This document shows, piece by piece, positions 10,331-21,500 of a stretch of DNA of 64,000 nt (positions within the stretch are counted from its first letter, which is position 1; every line of letters begins with the position of its first letter). The stretch is from Pyropia yezoensis (lineage: Eukaryota; Rhodophyta; Bangiophyceae; Bangiales; Bangiaceae). The translations under genes were made by a program, and so were the position numbers. Location of the stretch: contig CM020618.1 in assembly GCA_009829735.1 (NCBI GenBank), forward strand, positions 4,090,882 through 4,154,881, read 5' to 3'. The notes under the pieces are model-generated. The model saw nothing but the letters and a program-made list of their open reading frames with translations. It had not been told where the DNA came from and made no database searches.

Positions 10331-13300
10331 TGCCACGTGGCGAGGGGCGTTATCAACGCCCAATCTTGATGGATGCACGGAAGCTCATCCCATGATTTTG
10401 AGGGGGTTGCGTGCCAGGGGGAAGGCCTCGCCAGGGTGCAATCAGGCCACCGAGCGATTCTCGGTCAGTCGACAAACTCTCCAGGCCAATCACGAATACT
10501 GTACTACGTACATATCATATTCGCTGGGTGAGGCGGGCAGACTCTCGGGCGGCCGCTCCAGGATCTGGTTCCAAACCAACAGCCGTGAGCTGAGGACGGA
10601 TGAGTCATCAACCTCGCCCGCCAGCCGTCGACGCGTGCGCACCCTCCCTCCTCTCCACCGGCCCCGCCTCGTCTTTTTGGGGTCCATAATGGCGTGGGAA
10701 CGGCTGCACGAAGAAGAAACGACACTACTGACAGTCGCTGGCAGCGGCATCACGCCAGGGTGGTTGGCAGGCACGCCCTCGCTGGCCGGGGAGACGTTAA
10801 CGGATGCTGGGCCTTGCGCGCCCGACCCCCCCTCGCCCCGCGACTCGGCGAGTGCGGCCGGCACAATGTCCGTCCACTCTCATACGCAAGGAGAGCAAAA
10901 AAAAAGAAGTGCAAAAATGAGGAGTGGCCGGCAGCACAGATATATGGATGTAACTGCATCGAGGGAGGAAGGTCTGCCACCATCATGGTGATCCTCTCCT
11001 TTGAACAGAACAGGGCTGAGAAGCTGCATGAGAGGTGCTACAGGGACGCGCCTACTCTGTTTCTCGGTCCCTGGCATGAGATATATGGGCGAACGATCAG
11101 TTTTCGTCCGGAGAAATCTCTGGGGGAGGAGGGGATGGTCCAATTGAACTTGAGCGGTCACGCCTCGCGTTAGGAGCATGCGCGACACCGAACGCCCTGT
11201 GCACCACCTCCTTTCTTCCCGACGAGGACGCCGTTGGCACACCCAAGTTCACGGGCCGGTGGAGAGTGGGTCGCGCGACTGGCTAGGGCCTTCGCCCGTT
11301 CCAGTGGCTGGCCGCCGCATGGATGGTCGCGACCGTACCGCTGAATCGGCGCGCCTGCCGGTCGTTGCTGCAACGGGGGCGTGGTGCAGTACTGGATACA
11401 TAGTGCATATTTACGTGCAACTGAGCGTGTGGACGCCCCCTCCCTCCTCTAGGAGGTCACCTCCCGCGTGTCTTGCTGACCGAATCGACCGTTGGGTTGT
11501 TCCCTGCCAGCCTTCTTGTGGGGACGCTGGCTGTGAGGCGGAGGGGTGGGGCGGCCGGGGGGGTTTGATCGAGGTTAGCGCCGATTGCGCATGGCTGGGT
11601 CCCCTCGGCGGTCGCCCACCCCCTCCCCACAGTGGCAAGAACGCAAATCGCCCACGTCGTGGTCGCTGCTATTGCGCGACAGCACTCCTCCCCCCGGCCA
11701 CACAAACAGACACGCCCTGCGCGGCGTTTTGGGGGGTGGGCGGCCGCGGGGCGGGGGCAGGGGAGCAGGCCAGTCGCCACGTCGACCAGCGGCCGTCGAC
11801 TGTCCCACCGGCAACGTCCGCGGCTGGGCACCCGGTGGGGGGGGTGCGGTAGGGCGCGCACGAAATCTGCAGATGATCTCGTCGTCCCCTCCCCGCTCCA
11901 CCCTCTTGTGCCGCGAAACAGCCGGGGCGGTCAGAAATCTGGGAGTGAGAGCGGGCCGCTGCCTGCCTGCAACTCTCGCCCCAGGTTTTCACCACCCCCT
12001 GCCCTCACCCGAGCGTGGGTGGCCCAGTCACGCGGCACGGCACACCCAAAATACGTAGCGGATGGTCACAGCTTGCTGCTGTGGAAGCGCGGCGCTGCAC
12101 CCCTCTTTCCGCAACACACTCCCCTGTCCCCAGCCATCTCTCCCTCCCACACTTTCTCTATGCCCGATGGAAAGGAAATTTTCGAGAGAAGATCCCCAGA
12201 AGTGTCCATAGGTTGCAGAATAGAAAGGGAGGGGGGCTGCTCGTACGCACGGTGCGTCCACTCCACAACGGAATACGTTCATTTTTTGTTTTCTCTCCAC
12301 CCCCTGTGTGTCCATGTCACAGCGCGTCTGTTAACCTTTCGCTCTCCGCTGGTTGCGGTGGTGGTGGTGGTGGGGGGTGCGGCGCTGGCAGTCCATCCCC
12401 GCTCGCGTCTGGCGCAAGTCACTGCCGAATCCATCCACTGGGCGTGTCCGTCCGGCGGGAACAGCAACCCTCGCGGAGGTGCGCGAGAGCCCCGCCGCCG
12501 CACGCCCCCACACCCCGACGCGCGCGGCCGCCGCCGAGACGGTCGCGTGGGTGGTGCGCAATCGGTGCGCCCCCACCACCTCGCGCCGCGCCCCTGCCGC
12601 CGCTGGCCGTCGCCGTCGCCGACGAAAGCCCTCCGGCCCACCCCCCCCACCCCTCCCTCCCACCACCCCACACGGCCACCCAACGCGTGTGCAAGCTGTG
12701 TGGGGGTGTGCCTTGCATGGCCAACGCCGCCCCATCTCCAACCCAACCCGCTGCAACGCGCCTTCCCTTGGCATCAAACGCCGCGCCCCGCGGACCGGCG
12801 TCGCAGCAGCCTCCCCCCCCCACAAAGCCGCGGCGGCCAGGTCGCCGTCGGCCACGTGCACGCGCCCCCCGCTTCTTCCGCCGACGCCCCACCCCCCCCC
12901 CCCCCATGCGCTGCGCATACCCTGCGAGGTGGGTGGGCGCCTGGCGGACGCGGGTGGTGTGCGCAGCGGGTGGGGGGGTGACGCAGCAGGCGTGGCGGTG
13001 GTGGTGGTGGTGGGGGCGGGGTGTCTCGCCGGCCGCGGCCGGGCCCCCGCTGCGCTGCGTTTGCAAAGGGGTGTGGGGGGTGCGGGGTGGAGGTGTCGCG
13101 CTCGCCGCTGGAGGTTAGGTTGGGCCGGGCCGCGCGGGTGTCGCGCCGCCACCCCGCTGGCCCCCCCTGCGCTGCCGGTGGTGCAGCTGGTTGTGGTCGC
13201 GCTGGTGGTCCACCACGCCCTCTTGCCTGCGCGCCGCCGGGCAGGCGGGCGGGCGGGCGCCTGTCCTTGCCACCCCTTCCCCGCCCCCCCCCCCCCCCCC

Positions 13301-14225
13301 CTGCCTGCCCGACCCTCTGGCCGACGACCCCTGCCCGACCCTGCCCGACCCCCGCCCGACACCTCCGCCCACCGGGGTCATTGTCCCCCCGGGCGCCCTC
13401 CACCGACCGCCGGGCCTGTTTCGCGCGCGCGTCCCTCGCCCGTTCTCACCAACGTCCCCCCCCCTCCCCCCCCCGACCCCGCGTGTCCCGCCCTTCCCCC
13501 CCCCTGCCCCCCCCTCTCCCCATCTCCTCGCCCTCCACGCTGTCCCCGCAGCCATCTGTGTCCCACGCTGCCGTTGGCGCTCGCGTGGCGGGCGGGCGCA
13601 ACGTCCAGCGCGGCGCAGCGGCCAGCGCCGCGCTGGCGCTGTCGCGCGCGCGCGCCGCGGCCGCCACCGCGGCGGCCTGTTTGTGCGGCTGTCGCCGTGG
13701 CGGCGGCGGCCAGACGGGGCTGCGTAGCGCAGCGGGGGTTGAGCGGGGGAAGCGTTGGCCGTTGGCGTGTGTACCTCCCCCGCGCCCGCAGCGGCGGCTG
13801 CGCTGGCGGCGGCTGGTTCGCTGGTCTGGTGACGTATCCGTCGCCCCCACTCGCGCTCCTCTGCCTATTTCAACGGGCCCCCTCTCGTCCCCCACTCTGT
13901 TGTCGACAGCTCGTCCGCCCGTCAGCCGCCTGCCCCCCCCCCACGCTTCCTCCTCCGACCGCCCTACCTCCTCTTCTCTCCTTCCTCCCCCGACGGCCCT
14001 ACCTCCTCTTCTTCTCTTGGTCCTCCCCCGACCGCCCTACCTCCTCTTTCCCCGGTCCCCCCTTAACCACTTTGCGACCTCTTTCTCTCATCATCACCCG
14101 GCACCTTGCTGGGGCGCTCTTCCCTCTGGCTCTCCTCCCCCGCCCTCCCCCGCCCCGCCACGCCCCGCCACTGCAGCTGCCGGCCGACAACGGTGGCCGC
14201 CCCTATGGGGCTCTGCACCGCCGCC
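10331..14225. other. Long GC-rich stretch without a supported gene
   Basis: This 3.9-kb stretch begins with near-average composition (10331-12300) and becomes extremely C-rich (12480-14225). A minus-strand frame at 10490-10864 (about 124 codons) has a balanced C-terminal part (LLVWNQILERPPESLPASPS) but no recognisable family. C-runs at 12889-12905, 13281-13301 and 13457-13508 are like those that precede genes elsewhere in this window, but the frames after them carry no ordered domain. The last about 100 bases are the C-rich leader of the gene starting at 14226. Confidence 0.4.
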
Positions 14226-15593
14226 ATGGCGAACCCGGCCAGCCCCGTGCTACCGGCGCTGCTGGCGCCCCCCCCCTCTGGCCCTCCGTTGGGGGTGGCG
14301 ACGGTCGGTACCTTTGCCTTTCCGCCGTCGCCACCCACGCTGCCGGCTTCCTGGCGGATAGTGAAAATTGAAGGCGGGCCCGCGGCGATGGCGGCGGCGA
14401 TGGGCGCTGCCGACGGCGACGCCGCCGCCGCCGCCGGGGCCCCCGCGCCCCCCGGCCCGCCGCCGCCTCCACCGGCGATGATGGTGAGTCTTTACCCGCC
14501 CACCACCACGGTGTCTGCCGCCGAGGCGGCGGGGGGTGACGCGCCCCCTGCCGGCGGCGGTGGCGGCGGTGGCGGCGGCGGCCGCGACGACGACGACGCA
14601 TTTGCCGTTGGTGTCGCGGAGGTCGACGTGGGCGGCCTGCCTTCCTGGTTGGTCCAGCCGGGCTGCACGCGGCTGATGGGGCACTACCTGTATAACAAGG
14701 GGGCGGACTGGCTGGTTGTTGCCCCTGCCCCTGCCGACCGGGTACTGTTTATCAGACGTTGGAAGTTGGCCGACACGGCTCCTGCCGGTGCCGCCCCCGA
14801 CACTACCGCGAATGCCAACGCCACCGCGAACGCCACCGCCACCGCCGATGCCACCGCCAACGCCACCGCCAACGCCACCGCCAACGACACCGCCAACGAC
14901 ACCGCCAACGCCACCGCCAACACCAACGCCACCCCAAATGCCACAGCCAACGCCCGACCGAAAGGCTTCCACACGGCGTCTGGGGCGGTGCGTCCAGCGG
15001 TGTCAAGCGGACAAGAGGTCGTTGTCTCTTCGTTTGTCGCGCCCCAACCGGGAACGCTGCCGACGACCGCGATGCTACGTGCCTGCCTGCTCCTGCGCAT
15101 TGGCAACGGCGTGGCTGGCAGTGGCGGCCGCGTTGGCACCGCGAGCGCGAACACCCCGCCGGGCCCCCCGGCCCTGTCAGATGTGTCGGTTGACGCGTCG
15201 TCGGTGGGGGCGGCGGGGGGCCCCGCCGGGCAGAGTGCCGGCTCGTCGGCCGCGGGGGATGGCGGACGTCGCGGGGGGGGGGCGGGGGCACGCAAGCGCT
15301 GCTTGGGCGCCATTGACAGCGGCGCGCCAGCGACGGCGACCACCGACTGCACCCGGGCGGCAAAGGCCGAAAAGGCGGCGGGCGTGGCCATCCGTGTGGC
15401 CGGCGTGACCTGTCCCTCGGCTGACGGCGGTGATGCCTTCCGCTCCATCCCGCACACATCTGGTGATGCGGACACCACGTCGGCGTGCTCCTCGTCTGCG
15501 GGGGCCACCGTGCTCCGGTCGGTGGCGACGAGCCAGGACCCTGCCGTGCAGGGCCGCAGTGACCGCCGCTGCCGCCGTCGGGCTGGGGTGTAA
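14226..15593 (+). CDS. Hypothetical protein with N-A-T sequon repeat
   Basis: I choose the ATG at 14226 because it sits in a GCCATGG context; an in-frame ATG at 14205 is the alternative. The protein is 455 aa and ends at a TAA at 15591-15593. Residues about 1-125 are Ala/Pro/Gly-rich. Residues about 130-190 look folded (LPSWLVQPGCTRLMGHYLYN, DRVLFIRRWKLADT). Residues about 193-242 are a tandem repeat of a 12-bp unit (GCCAACGCCACC) encoding Ala-Asn-Ala-Thr, with several Asn-Asp-Thr variants. A second ordered segment follows (about 255-300). The C-terminal third is Ala/Gly/Ser-rich. I recognise no family. No signal peptide is evident at the chosen start, so the sequons may be chance products of the repeat. 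The gene converges with the membrane-protein gene ending at 16376. Confidence 0.6.
   Translation: MANPASPVLPALLAPPPSGPPLGVATVGTFAFPPSPPTLPASWRIVKIEGGPAAMAAAMGAADGDAAAAAGAPAPPGPPPPPPAMMVSLYPPTTTVSAAEAAGGDAPPAGGGGGGGGGGRDDDDAFAVGVAEVDVGGLPSWLVQPGCTRLMGHYLYNKGADWLVVAPAPADRVLFIRRWKLADTAPAGAAPDTTANANATANATATADATANATANATANDTANDTANATANTNATPNATANARPKGFHTASGAVRPAVSSGQEVVVSSFVAPQPGTLPTTAMLRACLLLRIGNGVAGSGGRVGTASANTPPGPPALSDVSVDASSVGAAGGPAGQSAGSSAAGDGGRRGGGAGARKRCLGAIDSGAPATATTDCTRAAKAEKAAGVAIRVAGVTCPSADGGDAFRSIPHTSGDADTTSACSSSAGATVLRSVATSQDPAVQGRSDRRCRRRAGV
14808..14955 (+). repeat. 12-bp coding minisatellite (Ala-Asn-Ala-Thr)
   Basis: About twelve imperfect copies of a 12-bp GCCAACGCCACC-type unit keep the reading frame of the gene at 14226-15593. 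The translated block contains nine N-X-T triplets: seven N-A-T and two N-D-T. Because the unit is a multiple of three, copy-number change would not break the frame. Confidence 0.85.
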
Positions 15594-16375
15594 CGCAACC
15601 CGGCGAGGAAAGGGGAGGGTGGCAGGCCGGGATGAGGGTTGCCGGGCGCCGCCACCACACTGCGAGGTGGATGTGGGCGTGGCCGGTGGGGTCTGGGGGA
15701 TGGGCGGGGTGGTGGGGGGGGGTTTGAGGCTTTGGCCCCCGGTTTGACTTTGTTTTGTTTGTTGATACATGCTGTGTGGGGTGTTTTTTATGTTGTTACT
15801 TGGCGTTTTTTGGGGGTGTGCCGCGCCGTGCGCACACACCCCCCGGCTATTGGTGGCTGGCCATTTGTCAAGTCTTTTATGTCCCGTGTCGCACCTCCTG
15901 GTGGGAGGCGCCGCCGCCGCTCGTGCCGTCCCGCCACCTGTCGGGGGCAGGCACGGAGGAACGCTTGGGGGAGGGGCTGGGCCTCCCTGTCAGGGAAGTC
16001 GAGGGTCTGGAGGTGGCCCCCCCCAGCACGTCCATGCTCTCCCCTAATCGGCCGGGAGGCGATGGCCTGTGGGGTCCCTGGACGCGACGGCGAGGCGGAA
16101 CAGCCACAGCCCGCTCTGCCGCCAACCGCTGCCATCCCCGGTGGCTGGTGGCCATGCCAGGTTCAGCAACCCAATGTCTAGAAAACAACCAGCAGCACCA
16201 GCAGCGTCCCGGGCTACGACGCGCCCCCTCAGCCCCTCTCTCTGGAAACTACACCCACGTCAGGGAGGAACCGCAGCGGCTACCCACTCATCCTCCCTCC
16301 CCCCTCGACCTCTTACAAGTAAGCAAAGACAAGACAGAACACCCTTGCCCCCCCTCCCGCCTTCCTCGCCATCGG
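15594..16375. other. Convergent intergenic region
   Basis: This lies between two genes whose 3' ends face each other. The left part (15744-15815) is T/G-rich on the plus strand (TTTGTTTTGTTTG) and is probably the 3' untranslated region of the plus-strand gene. The rest is GC-rich with no ordered open frame. No RNA gene is seen. Confidence 0.45.
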
Positions 16376-17394
16376 CTACACATACGCGTACTCGTCCGTC
16401 GGCTCTGGCTCCCGCCTCGCCGCGTCCTCCGCCGCTGCCCCCCGCTTGGCCGCCGCCCCCCCCACGTACAGCAGCTCACTCAGCACCACGCCCAGCACAA
16501 AGACGCCGCTCCCCCCCAGGCTCGCCCACATGTGCCGCCGCGCCAGCTGGTGGCTCATCCGGAGGCTCACCGGCACGGCTACGACGGCGACAACGCCGGC
16601 AAGCCCCCCCACGTACGCGGCGGTCACCCACAGCCCCCCCCCCGCGGGGCGCACCCCTGACGAGTCTACCCCATACACGCGTATTGCCTCGCGGACGACG
16701 GCGGAAGAGAGCAGCAGGGGCACGTAGAGGACGGCCATGCCTAGCGGCACCCCATTGTACAGCCCCAGCTGCATAAACGCAACCACCTGGAGCCACAGGC
16801 CCAGGCCAAGGGATGCAAACAGCAGCACCAGCGACAAGAGGCGCAGCAGGAGGGAAACGGCAGTGAGGCCGGCGGCGGTCGAGCCGTGGCGCGCCGAGGT
16901 GAGGGCGCGGAGGAGGGGGTGCCGGCGCTGCGGCCCAGCGTCGGGGTAGACACCGAGGGAGCGGGCGCCGCCGACGCTGCCGCCGCCGCCCATACCGCCG
17001 CTGCCGACGCCCATGCCACCCCCGCCGCCGCCACCGCCGACAAGGCTGGCAGTGCCGGCGGGGGGCATGCCCCTGGGCCCGGGCATCATACCCACCATCC
17101 CACCCCCTCCCCCCCCCCGACCCTGGCCTTGCCAGGTAGTGGCATCCCCCCCAGGGCAGTCCCGTCTGCCCCCCCCCCCTCCCCCCCAAGCAGCGCCGAC
17201 TCCTCAGTGTAGGCGCCCACGCCACCCCCCGGCGCACCCACGCCGCCCGCCCCTACACCCGCCGCCGCGGCCGCCGCCACCGGCGAAGAGGGCTGGTCCC
17301 ACGTGTCGTCCTCCGTGTCGCTGTCGGGGACGGTGGGGGGGGTGCGGCGGGGCCGGCGGCGGCCGCTGCCCGGCGAGGCCAAGGGGGGCGGCAT
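16376..17394 (-). CDS. Predicted four-helix membrane protein, frame broken at a G/C run
   Basis: The first ATG after the C-rich leader is at 17392-17394 (MPPPLASPGSGRRRPRRTPP). The N-terminal about 100 residues are disordered, with a basic patch followed by an acidic patch, VPDSDTEDDTWDQPSS. Near 17098-17125 the frame ends in a run of about ten C/G. The continuation in the next frame (16376-17098) encodes a further about 240 residues with four hydrophobic segments: LLRLLSLVLLFASLGLGLWL; PLGMAVLYVPLLLSSAVV; VTAAYVGGLAGVVAVVAVPV; and GGSGVFVLGVVLSELLYVGG. The tail is charged and ends DEYAYV. The break is best explained by a wrong homopolymer length, and the two parts as one protein of about 339 aa. 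I do not recognise the family; four-helix groups such as MARVEL/CASP-like are possible only by topology. Confidence 0.6.
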
Positions 17395-18532
17395 CCTGCT
17401 GAGGGGGGGAAGGGGAGGGGGAGAGGGTTGGGGGAGGGAGGGAGGGGACGATGGGGCGGGTCGTGAGGGGGGGTGGGGTAAATAGCAGTGGGGTTGGCAG
17501 TCGCGGTGGCGGCGGCGGTGGTGGCGGCGGCGGTGGTGGCGGCGGCGGCGGCGGCGGTGTCGAGCGAAATGGGGCGGGGGAGGGCGGCGGGGGAGGGCGG
17601 CGGGGGAGGGCGGCGGGGGAGGGCGGCGGTGCCTGCGGCCGTTCTCCCTCCCGCTCCGCAACTCCCACCGAGCGAACGAGCCAGAAGAAAACAAAACAGC
17701 CAGGTCCCGTGATTGGCCGTGCGGTTGCTGCAGCGTCGCGAAGGGAGGGGGCGGCCGACGCAGCTGCCGTGGGTGTGAGCTGCACGCCTGTCGCAAGGTG
17801 CGGGCAGCAAAGTCGGTGATTTTTTTTCTTCTTTGCAGAGCGGCCCCGCGGGGGAGGTGGGGGGAGGTGCTGCCTCTCCGGGCTGCAGATCGTTGCCACT
17901 TGGAGGCGGGGGCTCTGGCCAAACCAGACAGGGCGCTCCGTGACGTGTGGGGGCATATTTCCACAACGGCTGGAGAGGAGGGCTGGAGCTCCAAAGCGGG
18001 GGGACCATTCGATGATAGTTTAGAGTGAGAAACATGTTCAATTGAAATCCTTCTTTCGAAGCTTCTTTGAGAGCCTCCGAAAGGTGGAAGGTGTGGCTTT
18101 CTTGAGCAAAAAACAAACGCTGACAGAGACCACCCCGCTCCCCCCATTCCTGTCCATCATTGCCGAGCCCTTTTGCTCGCACTGATGGAGCCGCGGGGCC
18201 GTCTGAGCCTGCTTGCTTGCCCGCTATGCGCCGGAGAGGACACGCCGGCACTGCGCCGTTCACAAGTCAAGCAAGCGGCGGGCGGCTTTGGGCGCGTCTC
18301 GTCGTTGGGTCGTGTCACCCCACCTCACGTCCCACCGCCCGCTCTCTCGGCTGTAACTGGACAGAGAATATTAAGGGGCTGCCTGGGGACCATTATCGAC
18401 CCGTCACCTCCTTTGCGCAACTCCTATCGGCCGCGTTGTTCTTTCTAGTTTTCCCATTGCTTGCGGATGGGCCCTCCTCAGTGAGCCCGTTTCTTTACAG
18501 CGGCTCCCGCGCCCAGCCCCCCTCCCCCAACG
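17395..18532. other. Gap between membrane-protein gene and OCRL-like gene
   Basis: Bases 17395-17640 are the pyrimidine-rich (coding strand) leader of the gene at 16376-17394 and a GGC/GGT repeat (17505-17560). From about 17700 to 18532 the composition is balanced, with no ordered frame. The right end holds the 3' flank of the minus-strand phosphatase gene that stops at 18533. No gene is seen. Confidence 0.4.
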
Positions 18533-21500
18533 TCAGCACACGGCCGTCAGGCCCGGCGCGGCTATTGCCCCAAGCAGCACCCGCACAAACGCCACCCGCT
18601 CGGCTGCGTCGGCGGTCACTGGGTCCCGCCGCCTGCGGCGGTCGCCCCCTTCATCACCACCGTCCCCCCCCCAGCCGCTGTCCTCCTCTACCTGCCGCTC
18701 CGGGTCCCCGCTGGAAAAGGGCGACTGCGCGGGCGTCCGCCGCCAGGGGGTGGGGGACAGCAGCGAAAAGGGGGATGCCATGCCACCGTCGCCGGAGGTG
18801 GGTGACGACGGAGGGAAGAGGGACCGCCGAAGGCCGCGTGGGGGGGGCCACAGGAGAACCGCCCCGAAGCGTTCGGCGAGCGCGTCTGCCGCCTCTTCAG
18901 CAGAGGCGGCTGAGACGGCAGACGCGGCCTCGCTGCTCTCAAGCCCCGCCAGCCGGCGGAGGAGCCCCAGCAGATAGGTAAGGGTGTTGACGTGCACAGG
19001 CGGCAGCGAAGCCACCACCTCCAGGGCCGCCTCTGGCGACGAAGCCGACCCCGCCGCCACCGCCCTGTCATAGCAGCTATAGGGAACGACAGGCTCGTGA
19101 AGGGACGCCAGCAGCCGCAGCAACGCCGATGCAAGCGCCGGTGGTGGCGCCTTGGAGAGTGCGGCATAGTCGCCTCGATCTGTGGCGGCCAGCACCTCGG
19201 CCACGGCGGCTGCATCGCCGCCGTAGCTGAGAAATAGCGATGGGTCCCCTGGCGCGGCTGCTGGGAGCAGTGCGTCGACGAGGTGCCACAGCTGGGGCGG
19301 TAAGAGAAAACGTTTGCCATCGGGCGCAGCGCCGGCGCTGCCTTCGGCACTGCGACTGGAAGCGCCGCTGCGACGGTGGCCAAACGTACCGCTGCTGGCC
19401 GGGCGAAGGCTGTCAGGCCCGCCACCTGATGCGTCCGTGTAGCCTGTCGTGTTGCCACTGAGGAGGGAGAGGGTGGAGCCCAGAGCGGTCGCCGCATACT
19501 CGCCGGTGACCGCAACCCGTGCGAGCGGCACGGGCTGTGGTCGCGCGAATGGATGCCGACGGCTGACCAGCGTGTCGGCAGACGCAAAGACGAGGCGGCC
19601 TGCCAAGGGTACCTCCCGCGCCGCAAGCGCCGCCGCCCATCCAGAATCACGGTCGACAATAGCGGCAACGTGGAGGGTGGCCGACTCACCGGCGGCAAGC
19701 GTCACCTGGAGGGCAGAGCCATCGCTGTCGCCACCCACTACTGTCCTTCCGTCCACACCTCCGTCGCCAATTTCGCGGCCGTTGCCTTGGCCGTCCGCGG
19801 CAGACCCTGGTGGATACACCCGCAGCCATGGAGCCAGCTTGCTGGCGCACAGCCGCACCTCTGTTGGCAGAATCCCTTCATTGGTGAGCACCAGCGGCAG
19901 CATCGCCGACGGCGAAGCAAACCCGACCGCCCCCAGGTCGAGCGTCGACGGCTCCGCGCGCACGCGGGGAGCAAGCTCGGCCTCGCGGGCGACGAGGCCC
20001 CGCTTCACAGCGCGGCGCACCTCGGAGCGACTAATCCGGTTGACGCGCTCAAAGCCCACGCCAAAAGTGGCCGACACCGGCCGATGGTCCGACGCGAGCA
20101 CCTCGTGCCGACGGTACGAGTGAAGGACCACCGCGTCGGGTGACACCGACACCCGGTTACGCCACAGCACCCGGTCACACCAGGACGGGGTGCGTTTGAC
20201 AACGAGTGCACCCGTCTCATCAGGGGAGCGACCATACCCCACCCCGTGGGGCTCGTGCTTGTAGGTGGGCGCAAACGATAGAACCCCTTCTTCAAAGCCC
20301 TGCAGCACGGCCCCACCGGCGCGCTCGATATTGAGCTGGTCGTACTCGGCAAGGGTTGCCCAAGAACTCGAGTCGATGAGCTCGAGCACCCGCTCTGCGG
20401 GCAGCGCGATGCGGTAGTTGAGGTCACCCAGCCAAAAAACCACATCGTGGTCCAGAACGCTCAACGACGATGGCACGCCCGGGTCCGCGGTGACCACTGC
20501 CACGTCCACCGACGAGGAGCGCACGTCGGGCGATACAGCCCCGTCCGCGCTCGCCACGGCCTGCACTGGGCCACCGCCGCCGCCGCCGACCCTGCCGGCC
20601 CCACCGCCCACGGCAGGCATTCCCCCATGTTCCCCCAACGGCGGAGCCCTCCGTCCACCAGCTGCCTCCCCAACGTGCGTGCCGTTGACCGCCGGCGATG
20701 CCGGCGCATACGATTCAATGGACGCGGACCGGACGGCGGAGGACTGGGCCGACGGTGCCACCGGCGGCACTTCCGTACTCGCGCTCACAAACACCGCCTT
20801 GCGGATGACGTCGTGGAAGTCCTGGTTCCGCCGCTCCACATTGTGGTCGTGCGCGGCGAGGTGGCACGACACAAACGAGAGGGTCTTGTCGTAGAGCCGG
20901 AACCGGGCCGCAACGGCGCCCTTGTTCCCCCCCGACCGCATGATGCCCGTGCCCGCCACGGCGAGCATCAGCTCACTCACCGCCGGCTCGTGGGCGTCGC
21001 GCACAAAGCACAGCAGCAGGATGCCGACCATCTGTCGCGCACAGATGCATGCGTACGCCACGTCGCCGCCGGCGAGCGACGCCTCAATGTGCTCCTTCCA
21101 CTTGCGGCCCCGCTCCACGTCCGTCGTCACCGCGTTCATGCCCGTCAGCGGCTGCACCTCCTGCAGGGCCAGGCAGTAAATGTCGTACACGTCGCCCGGC
21201 GGCGGCAGCCACCCGTCGAGGGGCATTTGCGGGGACTTGCCGTTGACGTTCCAGGTGCCACAAAAGACCCGCAGCGGGAGGTGCTCGGTGTAGTCGGCCT
21301 TGCGGCGGCTCATCTCGGCCGCCATCCACAGCCGCTGGCCCGACGGGGACGCCAGCTGATCCCGCTCCCGCAGCTCCCGCATCGTCGCCTCGTCGTACGC
21401 CCCGCCGCCGGGGCGGGGCGGCCCACCACCGGCCGCGTCCCCACCGGCTGCCGCCCGCGGGGGGGCCCCGGCGGGACCACCGTCGCCACGGCCATTGGCC

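Noticed and set aside
11632-14371. Overlapping plus-strand frames of 370-670 codons
   Set aside because: Composition-driven Pro/Arg-rich frames on both strands with no domain, no consistent start context and no conserved motif.
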